The notes beneath the pieces were generated by a model. The model was not told the DNA's origin and made no database searches. It saw only the letters and a list, made by a program, of their open reading frames with translations. DNA of 64,000 nucleotides from Fimbriiglobus ruber (GTDB taxonomy: Bacteria > Planctomycetota > Planctomycetia > Gemmatales > Gemmataceae), in the NCBI RefSeq assembly GCF_002197845.1, contig NZ_NIDE01000014.1, positions 1,550,001 to 1,614,000 on the forward strand, written 5' to 3'. The position numbers and the translations under genes were made by a program. Each line of letters begins with the position of its first letter. Positions within the stretch are counted from its first letter, which is position 1. Shown piece after piece: positions 7,507-16,961 of the stretch.

Positions 7507-9795
7507 TTACCCGACGTTCAGGCTCGACGCGCCGCCGAACGGGGCGAGCGTCACGTTGACGTCCGGGTCGGTCGGGTTCGCCGCGAGGTTCTTGCCGGTG
7601 TAGACGTACACCGTCCCCCCGCTGCTGACGACGATGTCCCCCTTGCCGTCCCCGTCCACGTCCTTGACCGTGATTTGGGTTCCGTTCCGGCTCGTCGTAT
7701 CGTTGTTCACGAAGAAGTCCGCGAGCTGGGACGCGTTCGCCCCCTGGTTCGCCAGGATGCCGGTCCCGTCGAACACCTCGACCCGCGGGGCCCCGCCCGG
7801 GCCGGCCGCCGCGATGAGGTCGGCGTGGCCGTCGCCGTTGATGTCCCCGACCGCGACCACCGCGCCGTTCCGGAGGCTCGATTCGAAGGCGAAGAAGTCG
7901 GCCACCAACCGCTTCGGGGTCGACCCTGGGGTCAACGACGTCCCGTCGAAGATCGCGACCCGCGGCCCCCCGCCGGTGCCGGCCGCGACCACGAGGTCGG
8001 GCGTCCCGTCCCCGTTCAGGTCGCCGACCGCCACCCGCGTCCCCCCACGGAAGCTCGGGTCCGCGATTCCCATGAAGTCCGCCAGCACCTTGGGCGTGCC
8101 CGCAGCGGCGCCCGGGAGGAACGCGGAGATGTTCAGAATCTGGATGCGGGGGCCGCCGCCGGTGTCCGCGGCCACCACGATGTCCGCCTTGCCGTCGCCG
8201 TTGAAGTCCCCGGCCGCGATGTTCAGGCCGCCGGAGAACCCGTTCTCGAACACCTGGATGCCGCCCGGGACCAGCTCGGCCCCGGTCTTCCCGTCGTAAA
8301 CGTGGATCATCGCCGTCTCGCCCGGGCCGGTGGCCGTGACGAGGTCGGGAATGCCGTCGCCGTTGACGTCGGCCATGAGAACCCGCGTCCCGGTGGCCGA
8401 GCCCGTCGGGGCGACGGAGAGGCCGGACGTCTCGGTCAGCCCGCCCGACGTGTCGGTCGTGAAGTTGTACACGACCGCGCCGGACCCGGTCCCGGACCCG
8501 ATGGCGACCTGGGCTCCCGGGGCGATGCGGATGCCGATCGGCGTGATCGTGGCGGCCGACCCGTTCTTGATGGTGAACGTCTCGCGGGTCTGCGTGGTGG
8601 CCGTGTACCCGCTCGGCGGGGTGATGACGATCTCGTGCGTCCCGTCGGAGAGGCCGGCGATGGTGAACGACCCGTCGCCCATGATCCGTGGCGTCACGTC
8701 TTGCAATACGCCGTTGCCGAACAGGTCGACCTGGACGCGGACCGGCGTAATGTTCACCTCGCCGGGGTCCTGGACGCCGTTCCCGTTCAGGTCGTTGAAC
8801 AGGCTGCCGGACACCCACCCGGGGTACGAGAGGGTGAAGTTGGCGGTGCCCGTGCTGTTCGCGGCGACGGTCACGGACTGCGAGTTCGACCCGTCCGCGG
8901 TGTTGAAGGTCGTCCCCTGTTGGGCGGCGACGCTGACCGTATCGGTGCCGGTCGGGACGTTGGCGAAGTAGTACGTGCCGGTCGAGTTGGTCGTGGTCGT
9001 CAGCTCGTTACTCGTGCTGCCGTTCAGTTCGAGTGTCACGACCGCGCCGGCGACGGGGGTGAGCGTGGTCGCCCCGTTCGCGTTGACGACGCCGGTGATC
9101 GAGGTGGACGGCTTGAAGCCGAGGTTTTCGCCGGTCTCGGTGTTGCCGCCCTGGATCGTGACCGACATCGCCGCGGTGCTGGTCGGCGTGTAGTTGACCG
9201 GGGCGGCGAACGAGACGTGGTAGACGCCGTCCGGGAGCCCGCTAAAGCTGAAGGTTCCGTCGGCGGCCGTCGTGGTGGTGGACACCACGGTCCCGTTCGG
9301 CTGGGTGAGGCTGACCGCGATCCCGGCGATGCCCGGCTCGGTGGGGTCGAGGGAGCCGTTCCCGTTCAGGTCGGCGTAGGCGGTGCCGGTGATCTTGCCG
9401 TTCGGCAGCAGCCCGAGGTTGATGCCGCTGACGTCTTGCCCGGCGATGGTCACGGTCCGGGTGGTCGGCCCGACAGGCGTTGTGCTGGGCGTCGGGACGA
9501 CGGTCACGGTGTACGTGCCGTCGGGCAGGTTGGCGAACGAGAAGTTGCCGTTGGCGTCGGTCGTGGTCATGATGCTGGAGGCCGCCCCGGTCGCGCTGTT
9601 GGCGAGGGTGACGCTCACGTTCGCGAGTCCGGGCTCGCCCGCGTCCTGCACCAGGTTGCTGTTCTCGTCCGCGAAGATGGTCCCAGAGAGGGTCGAAGGC
9701 GTCGACCGGTCTTCGAGGTGCAGGAGTTCCGGCCGCGGGGACCGAACGGGGGTCTTGGGAGTCTTGTCCGAGTGTCGAGGTCCGAGCCGCGCCAT
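7507..9795 (-). CDS. Exported SdrD B-like / FG-GAP repeat surface protein
   Basis: 762-aa extracellular protein. The N-terminus carries the planctomycete motif ELLHLEDRSTPS (about residues 27-38) in place of a classical signal peptide. It is followed by SdrD/Cna-B-type beta-sandwich modules with Ca-binding loops (FADENSNLVQDAGEPG, YADLNGNGSLDPTEPG, FNDLNGNGVQDPGE). The C-terminal 300 residues contain FG-GAP/VCBS-like repeats (VNGDGIPDLV, FNGDGKADIV, LNGDGTPDLV, INGDGHADLI, VDGDGKGDIV) that probably form a Ca-stabilised propeller. The ATG at 9795 immediately precedes the basic segment before the LEDR motif. Adhesion or matrix function is inferred. Monocistronic. Confidence 0.82.
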   Translation of the reverse strand: MARLGPRHSDKTPKTPVRSPRPELLHLEDRSTPSTLSGTIFADENSNLVQDAGEPGLANVSVTLANSATGAASSIMTTTDANGNFSFANLPDGTYTVTVVPTPSTTPVGPTTRTVTIAGQDVSGINLGLLPNGKITGTAYADLNGNGSLDPTEPGIAGIAVSLTQPNGTVVSTTTTAADGTFSFSGLPDGVYHVSFAAPVNYTPTSTAAMSVTIQGGNTETGENLGFKPSTSITGVVNANGATTLTPVAGAVVTLELNGSTSNELTTTTNSTGTYYFANVPTGTDTVSVAAQQGTTFNTADGSNSQSVTVAANSTGTANFTLSYPGWVSGSLFNDLNGNGVQDPGEVNITPVRVQVDLFGNGVLQDVTPRIMGDGSFTIAGLSDGTHEIVITPPSGYTATTQTRETFTIKNGSAATITPIGIRIAPGAQVAIGSGTGSGAVVYNFTTDTSGGLTETSGLSVAPTGSATGTRVLMADVNGDGIPDLVTATGPGETAMIHVYDGKTGAELVPGGIQVFENGFSGGLNIAAGDFNGDGKADIVVAADTGGGPRIQILNISAFLPGAAAGTPKVLADFMGIADPSFRGGTRVAVGDLNGDGTPDLVVAAGTGGGPRVAIFDGTSLTPGSTPKRLVADFFAFESSLRNGAVVAVGDINGDGHADLIAAAGPGGAPRVEVFDGTGILANQGANASQLADFFVNNDTTSRNGTQITVKDVDGDGKGDIVVSSGGTVYVYTGKNLAANPTDPDVNVTLAPFGGASSLNVG

Positions 9796-10027
9796 GATCG
9801 CTCCTGCCGAAGGCACGAATATGTCGTCCACGCGACCGACCGGCCGCACGGTTACCGTCCGTGGAATGCCCTACAATCGTTACCATCGGCAGATTCGATG
9901 GGACGAATTTAGGGAATCGGTGAGAAATCTCTCAAGTTCGGGGGGTACAGAAAGTTAGAAAGTTGGTTAGTGCTTCTAAAAGAAGCTGACCAATTTGTGT
10001 CAGGGCTGGCTAATTTGGCAAAGTCTT

Positions 10028-12631
10028 CTAAATGGTCCACCAAGACGGCTGTTGGATTTCACAATCCGGCAGAGCCTTCCTGAGCGATTCGACGCCATGA
10101 TTAGTGATTTTATGATGATGTCTTGATATTAGACTATATAGTCTAGCTATCTTGTGTTCTCTTTTGCTCTCGGGTAGATAGAGAAGGCGAAGACTTTTAC
10201 CACGTCGGAGGTGGGCTAGTCCGGCATCTGTCAATTTATCACACTCGGGTAGAAAAAGACCAAATAGCTCGTCGAGCCGTCGGAAGTGTTTAAGCCCAGT
10301 GTCCTTCACCTGACTGCATCCTGTCAGGTGAAGGTTGCGCAAAAAAGGGTAGTTTCCGATCATGGCCAGCCAAGTGTCTGTCACCTGCTTACAATAACTC
10401 AGATTGAGGCTTATAATGTAATCTCTGAAAAGGTCTAATGTCGCAGTGGTCACATGCTGGCAACTACTAAGGCAGAGATCTTGAAGCTTGAGTCCTTGGA
10501 GGTGGGCGAGCCCGGCATCTGTCACCTGCCGGCAGCCGCCCAGATCGAGGTGGGTGAGTGCGGTGAGCCCTTGGAGGTGGGCGAGCCCGGCATCTGTCAC
10601 CTGCCGGCAGCCGCCCAGATCGAGGTGGGTGAGTGCGGTGAGCCCTTGGAGGTGGGCGAGCCCGGCATCTGTCACCTGCTGGCAGCCGCCCAGATCGAGG
10701 TGGGTGAGTGTGGTGAGCCCTTGGAGGTGGGCGAGCCCGGCATCTGTCACCTCCTGGCAGCCGTGCAGATCGAGGTGGGTGAGTGTGGTGAGCCCTTGGA
10801 GGTGGGCGAGCCCGGCATCTGTCACCTCCTGGCAGCCACCCAGATCGAGGTGGGTGAGTGCGGTGAGCCCTTGGAGGTGGGCGAGCCCGGCATCTGTCAC
10901 CTCCTGGCAGCCGTGCAGATCGAGGTAAGTGAGTATGGTAAGTCCTTGGAGATAGGCCAGACCTGCATCCGTGATCTGTTCGCAATACTTCAAGTCAAGG
11001 GCCGTGAGCGCGGTGAGCCCGCGGAGGTGGGCTAGTCCGGCGTTCGTCACCTGCCTGCAGTAGCGTAGTTCGAGGTGGGTGAGTGCGGTGAGGCCGCTGA
11101 GGTGTGTTAGCCCTGCAAGATCCGCATCGACAATGTCCTTTTCAAAGCTTAATCGGTATTCTTCGCCAGACCTGATAAGGACTTCGCTTGGGTTATTTGT
11201 GGCTTTCTTCCATCGTCGACCAGGATTTCCAGCTTGGCGTCGATACCATTCCCCTCGCGCCGTAATTTGCCATGCATGGGGCGCGGGAACAGAAATGGGC
11301 GCTGTAAAAGGCGCGGGAGCGGGCAGAGAATGAGACGTGGCAGCGACTGAGCGCATAGAGCCAGGAAGCGCCTCTCGCCATGCGTTCGCATTAGCTGGAC
11401 GGTCGCTGATTTCGTCCGATACGCTGTCTCCGATCAAGTCGATCAGGGTCTGGACAATTCCGTTCATTTGTAACCGCTTTTGCCAGTTCCCTTTGACCTC
11501 CGCGTCAAGTCGTCCTGTCAACAGCTGGTACGCGAGGATGCCTAAAGCATGGACATCGTCGCGAGGGTCGGATGGTTCGCCGCCGCGCTGTTGAGGGCTG
11601 GCGTAAATCAGACTGTACGATCCGCTGAGGAGCGAGGGAAGGACGCCCCCCTTTGTCGAGGGGAAACCGTGCCTCTCCTCGCGCATCAGGAATTGAACCG
11701 CGGTACCGCCGATGCCGAAATCGGTGACACGCGGGATGCCGTCGGCCAAGAGTACGTTGGCGGGCTTGAGGTCCCGGTGAACGATCGGCGGATGAATCTT
11801 GTGGCAATGGCCGACCGCGGCGGCGATCGTGTCCAGCATGAGAACGGCTCGATTGACGCGCTCGGCCGGCGGTAGCTTCGCCCATTCGAGCATCAGGTCG
11901 GCGAGCGTACCACCGGGGACGTATTCGTACATCAGCCACGGGGCGTCGCCGGAGAGATGGCATTCCAGCAGGGGGACGATATTCGGGTGCTCCCCGGCGT
12001 GCTGCATCACGCGGACGATCAGATCTTTCTCGTGCGTCACCAGGCGGGTGCGCGCGATCGGGTCGGTGCAAAACTTGACGGCCCGCTGCTCCGGCTTCCC
12101 GTCGCGCGTTTTCCAGGCGTGATTCGCCAGCCAGACTTCGCCGAACCCGCCGCCACCGAGCTTCCTCACGAGCCGCCAGTTGTCGACGCGACCGGGTACC
12201 CACTCGCCGGCCGCGAACCGGGGCGGCGTCTGCGGCAACAGCTTTACCACATCCTCTGGCGAGCGGATCGCGTACCCGTCTGGCAGTGTGGTGCCGGTGG
12301 GGTCGTCCTTGCGCATCAGTGATGCCCGGGCCGCGTCCGGGATGCCGGCGACCCATTGCGTGAGCAATTCCTTCTCGCGCGGCGGCAGTCGCCGGGCCGC
12401 GTCCGATGCCTCGACCGCCTGCTGCGCGGCCCGGATCGCGGCGTCGGCTTTCGCCACAATCGCTTCCTTCACCTCGTCTTCCAGCTTCTTCGCGGCCTTC
12501 TTGTCCTGGTACCGCTTGTAGGCGTCGGCTCCGATCGCGTAGAGGTAATTCCCGCCGGGGACGAACTCGAAGAGTCCGCCGATGCCCTGGTGAACGACCG
12601 CCTCGACGACGCATTTCATGAGGTCGTGCAT
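10028..12631 (-). CDS. Ser/Thr protein kinase with C-terminal leucine-rich repeats
   Basis: 867-aa soluble protein. Residues 1-145 are mostly helical and uncharacterised (GGLFEFVPGGNYLYAIGAD, then an Ala/Lys-rich helix). Residues 152-420 are a Hanks-type kinase: Gly-rich loop GGGGFGEVW (159-167), Lys186, HRDLKPAN with catalytic Asp287, and DFG at 304-306. From about 490 to 840 there is a run of roughly 13 leucine-rich repeats of the cysteine-containing GLAHLQGLTALTHLDLGGC type. No transmembrane segment, unlike most bacterial PknB-type kinases. The LRR array is encoded by nearly identical 75-bp units. It is divergent from the GIDE-domain gene. The partner recognised by the LRR is unknown. Confidence 0.9.
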   Translation of the reverse strand: MHDLMKCVVEAVVHQGIGGLFEFVPGGNYLYAIGADAYKRYQDKKAAKKLEDEVKEAIVAKADAAIRAAQQAVEASDAARRLPPREKELLTQWVAGIPDAARASLMRKDDPTGTTLPDGYAIRSPEDVVKLLPQTPPRFAAGEWVPGRVDNWRLVRKLGGGGFGEVWLANHAWKTRDGKPEQRAVKFCTDPIARTRLVTHEKDLIVRVMQHAGEHPNIVPLLECHLSGDAPWLMYEYVPGGTLADLMLEWAKLPPAERVNRAVLMLDTIAAAVGHCHKIHPPIVHRDLKPANVLLADGIPRVTDFGIGGTAVQFLMREERHGFPSTKGGVLPSLLSGSYSLIYASPQQRGGEPSDPRDDVHALGILAYQLLTGRLDAEVKGNWQKRLQMNGIVQTLIDLIGDSVSDEISDRPANANAWREALPGSMRSVAATSHSLPAPAPFTAPISVPAPHAWQITARGEWYRRQAGNPGRRWKKATNNPSEVLIRSGEEYRLSFEKDIVDADLAGLTHLSGLTALTHLELRYCRQVTNAGLAHLRGLTALTALDLKYCEQITDAGLAYLQGLTILTYLDLHGCQEVTDAGLAHLQGLTALTHLDLGGCQEVTDAGLAHLQGLTTLTHLDLHGCQEVTDAGLAHLQGLTTLTHLDLGGCQQVTDAGLAHLQGLTALTHLDLGGCRQVTDAGLAHLQGLTALTHLDLGGCRQVTDAGLAHLQGLKLQDLCLSSCQHVTTATLDLFRDYIISLNLSYCKQVTDTWLAMIGNYPFLRNLHLTGCSQVKDTGLKHFRRLDELFGLFLPECDKLTDAGLAHLRRGKSLRLLYLPESKREHKIARLYSLISRHHHKITNHGVESLRKALPDCEIQQPSWWTI
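10496..10945. repeat. Six 75-bp tandem repeats encoding LRR units
   Basis: Six consecutive 75-bp units starting at 10496, 10571, 10646, 10721, 10796 and 10871, differing at only a few positions; degenerate copies lie on both sides. Each encodes one 25-residue LRR of the kinase on the minus strand. The near identity implies recent expansion or homogenisation and possible copy-number variation. Confidence 0.95.
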
Positions 12632-12956
12632 GGAAACGCCCGGGGAGGGTGGTTGATAGCGCGAGTGAGCCGTGCAAGGCTGTTCGTTCGCCGTCGTGCG
12701 AGATTGCGATTGTAACCAAAAAATTTCGGGCGTGGACTGCGTTGGGTCGGCTTTCCCCGTTGAGGCTTTTGCGCTCGGTAGGGACAGACTGGCCGCCCCC
12801 GGCCGTGAAACCGATCGGTTACCAACGTCTCGGCAGAATCTTTTCGGACAGATGGCCCTCCGGCACTGGCTTTATAGCCTCCGCAGCGGGTCATCGGTTA
12901 TACTCACGTATCCCTCTCCTTTCGTCATTCATCGAGTCGGACCGAGGGCGCGGTCG
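12632..12956. other. Divergent promoter region
   Basis: 325 bp between the divergently transcribed kinase-LRR gene and the GIDE-domain gene. An open frame on the plus strand extends upstream from 12957 through part of it, but it is unlike a membrane-protein N-terminus. No specific promoter or operator can be supported. Confidence 0.4.
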
Positions 12957-15395
12957 ATGCTCGCCGCAAACGGATCACTCATCCCACTGATCTTCGTGCT
13001 GGTCATCTTCCTGATCGGCGGGGTTGTCTTTTGCATCCTCGCGTGGGTCATTTACCGCAGTCGACGGCGGATCGCCGCCATCGAGGGGACGGAAGCGTCG
13101 GACGTCGCCGACCTGGACGAGGGGTACGCCAAGGTCCGGGGTAAGGTCGTCGCCCTGGAAGACCTCCTCAAAAGCCCGCTGGCCGGTACCAGATGCGTTT
13201 ACTTCCACATCAAGATCGAGGAACAACGGACCCGCACGGTCACGGATTACAGTTCCGGTGGCAATAACTCGTTCGGCGGAATGACGCGGACGCGGACCGA
13301 GACGTACTGGGTCACGGTCCTCGACGACAAGCAGGCCGCCCGCTGCGGGATCGAAGACCGCACCGGACTCGCGCGGGTCGAACTGCTCGACGCCGAGCCC
13401 GAACTGAACCCGACGGCCCACACCCAGTCCGGCCTCTTTTCGAGCATCTCGCCCCGGGTGAAGCGGCGTCTGGAAGACATGTACGGGTATTCGACCAAGG
13501 GCTTCTTCTTCAACAAGACCGCCCGGTACAAGGAAACGGTCATCGAGGAAGGCGACAAGCTGTTCGTCATCGGCGACGTGGAACTGACGCGGAGCGGGAA
13601 GCCCTGCTTCGTGAGAGGGTCGCGACCCTTCATCGTGTCCGACAAGACCGAGGCGAAACTGCTCGCCGCCTACCAGCGGCGCGTCCTCTGGGGCAGCATC
13701 GGCGCGGTGGCGACCGTCGTACTCACGATCGCACTGGGCGCGGTCGTCGGCGTGGTCTTCGGCGGCGGGCGGGCGGGTCAACGACAGCAGGTCGCGCAGA
13801 ACGACCCGTTCAACCCGCCGGGCTTCGGCGGGTTCGCCGACCCCGGCGGGCAAGATCAGGGCGCCGCCATCAACCGAGCCTTCGTCGACCTGGTCTCCCC
13901 CGACCCGGGCACCCGCGAGCGTGCGGCTGACGCGCTGGCCCGGATGTCGCCCGACCCGAGCCGGCGATGGGAAGTCGTTGTGCGATTGAAAATGCTCCAG
14001 GTCGACCCCGACCCGGCGACGCGCGACGCCGTGCAACGGGCCCTGCGCGTGTGGGATACGCCGGCCGTGGCGGGCGGACCGAACCTGCCCCCGCTCCCTC
14101 CCCCCGACCCCCGGCCGCCCGTCGACCGGCCCGACCCGTTCGCGGGGCCCGGTCAAGACAGGCCGGAGCCGAATCGGGTCCGCCCCGGCGCACCGCGGCG
14201 CCGGGCCGAGGACGACAACCCGTTCAAGGAAGGCAACCACTACCAGCCGAGCAACGTCAAAGAATTACCGCCGGTCGCCGTGCCGTGGACCGCAGTCGCC
14301 GACCCGGCCGCGGGCACGTTCACCGGCGCGCCGACCGTCGGCCGGGGCGTGATCCCGATGGGATTCGGTCCGCCGGATGTGGTGTTCCCGCTGCTCCCGA
14401 GTGCCTTCGTCGCCGTTTATCCGGGTAACAAAGCCGCCAGGAAGCTAAACACCGACGGCCTATTTCAGGTGTACGACCTGCGGACGATGAAGGCGGCCGG
14501 CGGGCCGTTCCGGGCCAAAACGGCGCTCGGCGAACACTTCGTTCTGAGCCCGGACGGGGCCTACGCCGCCGGCCGCGTGGTCGGCGGCACGGTCAACACC
14601 GAGATCGAGGTGATCGCCACCGGCACCAGCCGGTCGGTCCGCCGGATCGAGGCGGGGCACGACCCGAAGGAGTTCGCCTTCCCGATCGGGTTCGTGAGTC
14701 CGACCCGCCTGCTCACGAAGACCCACGAGAACCAGTTGCCGGACTTCTCCGAACTGACGCACTACAAGGTGTGGGACGTGACGACCGGCGAGGAGGTCGC
14801 CCACTTCGCTTACGACGTGGTGTACAACTCGATGTTTTGCGGCGTGTCGTCCGGCGGCCGCTACCTGACCTTTTGGGACGCCAAGACGATTCGGGGCCAC
14901 CGGCTCGTCGTCTTCGACCTGACGACCGGGAAAGTCGTCGGCGACGTCATGCTCCAGCCCCGGTCCGAGCCGCACGGCTCGTCGACGGGCATGGCGTTCT
15001 CCCCGGACGGGAAAGAACTCGCCATCCTCTGGCGGATCAGCCGGAAAACCACGTCCTGGGGGAAGATCCTGGTCTACAACGCGACGACCGGCACCCGGAC
15101 GGCGGAACTGCCGGTCGGACAACTCGTGAAGAACATGGACTCGGTTTACAGCAACGGCGGCGCGCAGACCATCCAGTACACCCCGGACGGGTCGGGCTGG
15201 CTGATCTTCGGGCACCTCGTCGTGAACCGTAAGACGGGCGAGGTCGCCCGGCGAATCGGCCCCGAGCCGAAGTGGCAGGGCGAAGTCCTCCCCCGCCGGT
15301 TCGTCGGACCGAACTACCTGACGACGCTGGTCAAATCCGGGATCGATACCGGCTTGACGCTCGAACCCGCGACCGCTTCGGCCGACGGGTTCTGA
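12957..15395 (+). CDS. GIDE-domain membrane protein with C-terminal propeller-like region
   Basis: 812-aa protein. A first transmembrane helix (residues 7-32) is followed by a GIDE domain at about 58-225, the domain of mitochondrial MULAN/GIDE E3 ligases. It shows the pattern VRGKVVALEDLLKSPLAGTR, CVYFHIKIEEQ and VIEEGDKLFVIGDVEL. A second transmembrane helix lies at about 243-268. A Pro-rich linker and a long C-terminal region with WD40/PQQ-like repeats (VYDLRTMKAAGGP, KVWDVTTGEEVAHF, VVFDLTTGKVVGD, VYNATTGTRTAELP) follow. There is no RING finger, so ubiquitin ligase activity is not implied. The ATG at 12957 sits directly before the first helix. Confidence 0.75.
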   Translation: MLAANGSLIPLIFVLVIFLIGGVVFCILAWVIYRSRRRIAAIEGTEASDVADLDEGYAKVRGKVVALEDLLKSPLAGTRCVYFHIKIEEQRTRTVTDYSSGGNNSFGGMTRTRTETYWVTVLDDKQAARCGIEDRTGLARVELLDAEPELNPTAHTQSGLFSSISPRVKRRLEDMYGYSTKGFFFNKTARYKETVIEEGDKLFVIGDVELTRSGKPCFVRGSRPFIVSDKTEAKLLAAYQRRVLWGSIGAVATVVLTIALGAVVGVVFGGGRAGQRQQVAQNDPFNPPGFGGFADPGGQDQGAAINRAFVDLVSPDPGTRERAADALARMSPDPSRRWEVVVRLKMLQVDPDPATRDAVQRALRVWDTPAVAGGPNLPPLPPPDPRPPVDRPDPFAGPGQDRPEPNRVRPGAPRRRAEDDNPFKEGNHYQPSNVKELPPVAVPWTAVADPAAGTFTGAPTVGRGVIPMGFGPPDVVFPLLPSAFVAVYPGNKAARKLNTDGLFQVYDLRTMKAAGGPFRAKTALGEHFVLSPDGAYAAGRVVGGTVNTEIEVIATGTSRSVRRIEAGHDPKEFAFPIGFVSPTRLLTKTHENQLPDFSELTHYKVWDVTTGEEVAHFAYDVVYNSMFCGVSSGGRYLTFWDAKTIRGHRLVVFDLTTGKVVGDVMLQPRSEPHGSSTGMAFSPDGKELAILWRISRKTTSWGKILVYNATTGTRTAELPVGQLVKNMDSVYSNGGAQTIQYTPDGSGWLIFGHLVVNRKTGEVARRIGPEPKWQGEVLPRRFVGPNYLTTLVKSGIDTGLTLEPATASADGF

Positions 15396-15500
15396 CAGCC
15401 ACGGCCCGCGCGACTGTCCGCGGAAATTGACTATAACTGTTCTTTTACGCGGCTCGCGCCCGGTGTTTTGGTGTCTTCGCTTCTCCCTACAGGATTCCGT

Positions 15501-16352
15501 ATGCCCTCCGTTCGCCAGGTTGTAACGGTACTTCTCCTCGGCGGGTTGGTCGCGGCTCTGACCGGCACGGCCCCGGCGGCCGAGCCGAAGGCGTTCCCCG
15601 GGACGTCTTCCAAGTGGGAAGGGTTTCCCAAGTACGACTTCAAGATCGACGGGACGGACGTGACCGTGGTCGCCCCGGCAGAACCCCTGCCCGGCCGCCC
15701 GTGGGTGTGGCGGGCCGAGTTTTTCGGCGCGTTCGCGGACGCGGACAAGGCGATGGTGAAAGCCGGGTGGCACCTCGTCTACGCCCGCACGTCGGACCTG
15801 TTCGGCGCACCGAAGGCGATGAAGAAATGGGAGGGCGTGTACGACGCGCTCGTGGCCGACTACGGGTTCCACAAGAAGCCCGGCCTGATCGGATTGAGTC
15901 GGGGCGGGTTGTACTGCATGAACTGGGCGGCCACCCACCCCGACAAGACGCTCGCGGTCTACCTGGACAACGCCGTCTGCGACTTCAAGAGCTGGCCCGG
16001 TGGTAAGCAGAAGGGCCACGGCACGGCTCAGGGGTCGGACGGTGAATGGAAGAAGATGCTCGCGGCCTACGACTTCAAGACCGACGCCGAGGCGATCGAA
16101 TACAAGTTGAACCCGGTCGACAACCTCGCCCCACTCGTGAAAGCCAAGATCCCGCTCCTGCTCGTCTACGGCGACGCGGACAAGGTGGTCCCCATCAAGG
16201 AAAACTCGGCCCTCGTGTTCGAGCGGTACACGGCCCTGGGCGGGCCGGTGAAGCAATTCGTGAAGCCCGGCCAGGACCACCACCCGCACGGGCTCAAGGA
16301 CGTGACGCCAGTGGTCGAGTTCTTCACCGCGGCCCTGGAAGCCCGGAAGTAG
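15501..16352 (+). CDS. Exported alpha/beta hydrolase
   Basis: 283-aa secreted hydrolase. A signal peptide (VVTVLLLGGLVAALTGTAPAA) precedes the alpha/beta fold. The nucleophile elbow is GLSRGG with Ser133, the acid is probably the Asp in VYGDADKVVP, and the base the His in GQDHHPHG, all in the expected order. The start ATG at 15501 has AGGA about 7 bases upstream. It follows the GIDE-domain gene by 105 bp and precedes the exonuclease gene by 54 bp, all on the plus strand. Substrate unknown; xylan or other carbohydrate esters are possible for such exported planctomycete enzymes. Confidence 0.82.
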   Translation: MPSVRQVVTVLLLGGLVAALTGTAPAAEPKAFPGTSSKWEGFPKYDFKIDGTDVTVVAPAEPLPGRPWVWRAEFFGAFADADKAMVKAGWHLVYARTSDLFGAPKAMKKWEGVYDALVADYGFHKKPGLIGLSRGGLYCMNWAATHPDKTLAVYLDNAVCDFKSWPGGKQKGHGTAQGSDGEWKKMLAAYDFKTDAEAIEYKLNPVDNLAPLVKAKIPLLLVYGDADKVVPIKENSALVFERYTALGGPVKQFVKPGQDHHPHGLKDVTPVVEFFTAALEARK

Positions 16353-16406
16353 GCGCGGCTCGTTCGGTCGGCTTTCGCCTTCCCAATCGTTCTGGACGTA
16401 TCTCGC

Positions 16407-16961
16407 ATGCCCGATGTCTTGCCGCTCCCGCCGGTCGACCGGCCGTTCGTCGCGATCGACTTCGAGACGGCCGACCACGGGCCGGATAGCGCGTGCGCGA
16501 TCGGGCTCGTGCGGGTCGAGGGGTGGCGGGTCGTCGCGCGGGCGACGGCCCTCATCCGCCCGCCCCGGTCGCGGATTCTGTTCACCTGGGTCCACGGGAT
16601 CACCTGGGACATGGTCGCCGAGTCGCCGCGGTTCGCGGACGCCTGGCCGAAGCTGGCGCCGATTCTCGACGGGGCGGCCGCGCTGGTCGCCCACAACGCC
16701 CCGTTCGACCGCCGCGTGTTGACCGCGTGCTGCACCGTGGCCGGCCTCCCGGTCCCGCCCCAGCCGTTCCATTGCACCGTGCGGCTCGCCCGGAAGGCGT
16801 GGAACGCGCGGCCGAACGACCTGGCGAGCGTCTGCCGGCGCCTGGGCATCGGCCTCAAGCACCACGACGCCGGGTCGGACGCCGAGGCGTGCGCGCGGAT
16901 CGTCATCGCGGCGGCCGCGCGCGGCGGACACGTGCCGGCTGCGGCGGCGGCCGACTGTTGA
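16407..16961 (+). CDS. DEDDh-type 3'-5' exonuclease (DnaQ-like)
   Basis: 184-aa stand-alone exonuclease of the DnaQ/RNase T superfamily. ExoI carries Asp18 and Glu20 (VAIDFETAD), ExoII is LVAHNAPFDRRVL, and ExoIII is HHDAGSDAEACA with the His and final Asp of DEDDh enzymes. It resembles the epsilon proofreading subunit but lacks the polymerase-binding tail, so it may be a repair or RNA-processing nuclease. Length is normal for a single-domain member. Same strand as the upstream hydrolase. Confidence 0.87.
   Translation: MPDVLPLPPVDRPFVAIDFETADHGPDSACAIGLVRVEGWRVVARATALIRPPRSRILFTWVHGITWDMVAESPRFADAWPKLAPILDGAAALVAHNAPFDRRVLTACCTVAGLPVPPQPFHCTVRLARKAWNARPNDLASVCRRLGIGLKHHDAGSDAEACARIVIAAAARGGHVPAAAAADC

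Noticed and set aside
6937-9912. 991-codon open frame on the plus strand opposite the SdrD/FG-GAP gene
   Set aside because: It is antisense to a gene with clear repeated domains, is composed of Arg/Gly/Val-rich low-complexity sequence, and is explained by high GC content.
10496-10945. CRISPR array
   Set aside because: The 75-bp units are contiguous with no variable spacers and encode leucine-rich repeats.
10454-11035. Open frame with repeated GICHLPAAAQIEVGECGEP units on the plus strand
   Set aside because: It is the antisense reading of the 75-bp LRR repeats of the kinase gene; the repetition comes from the real gene.
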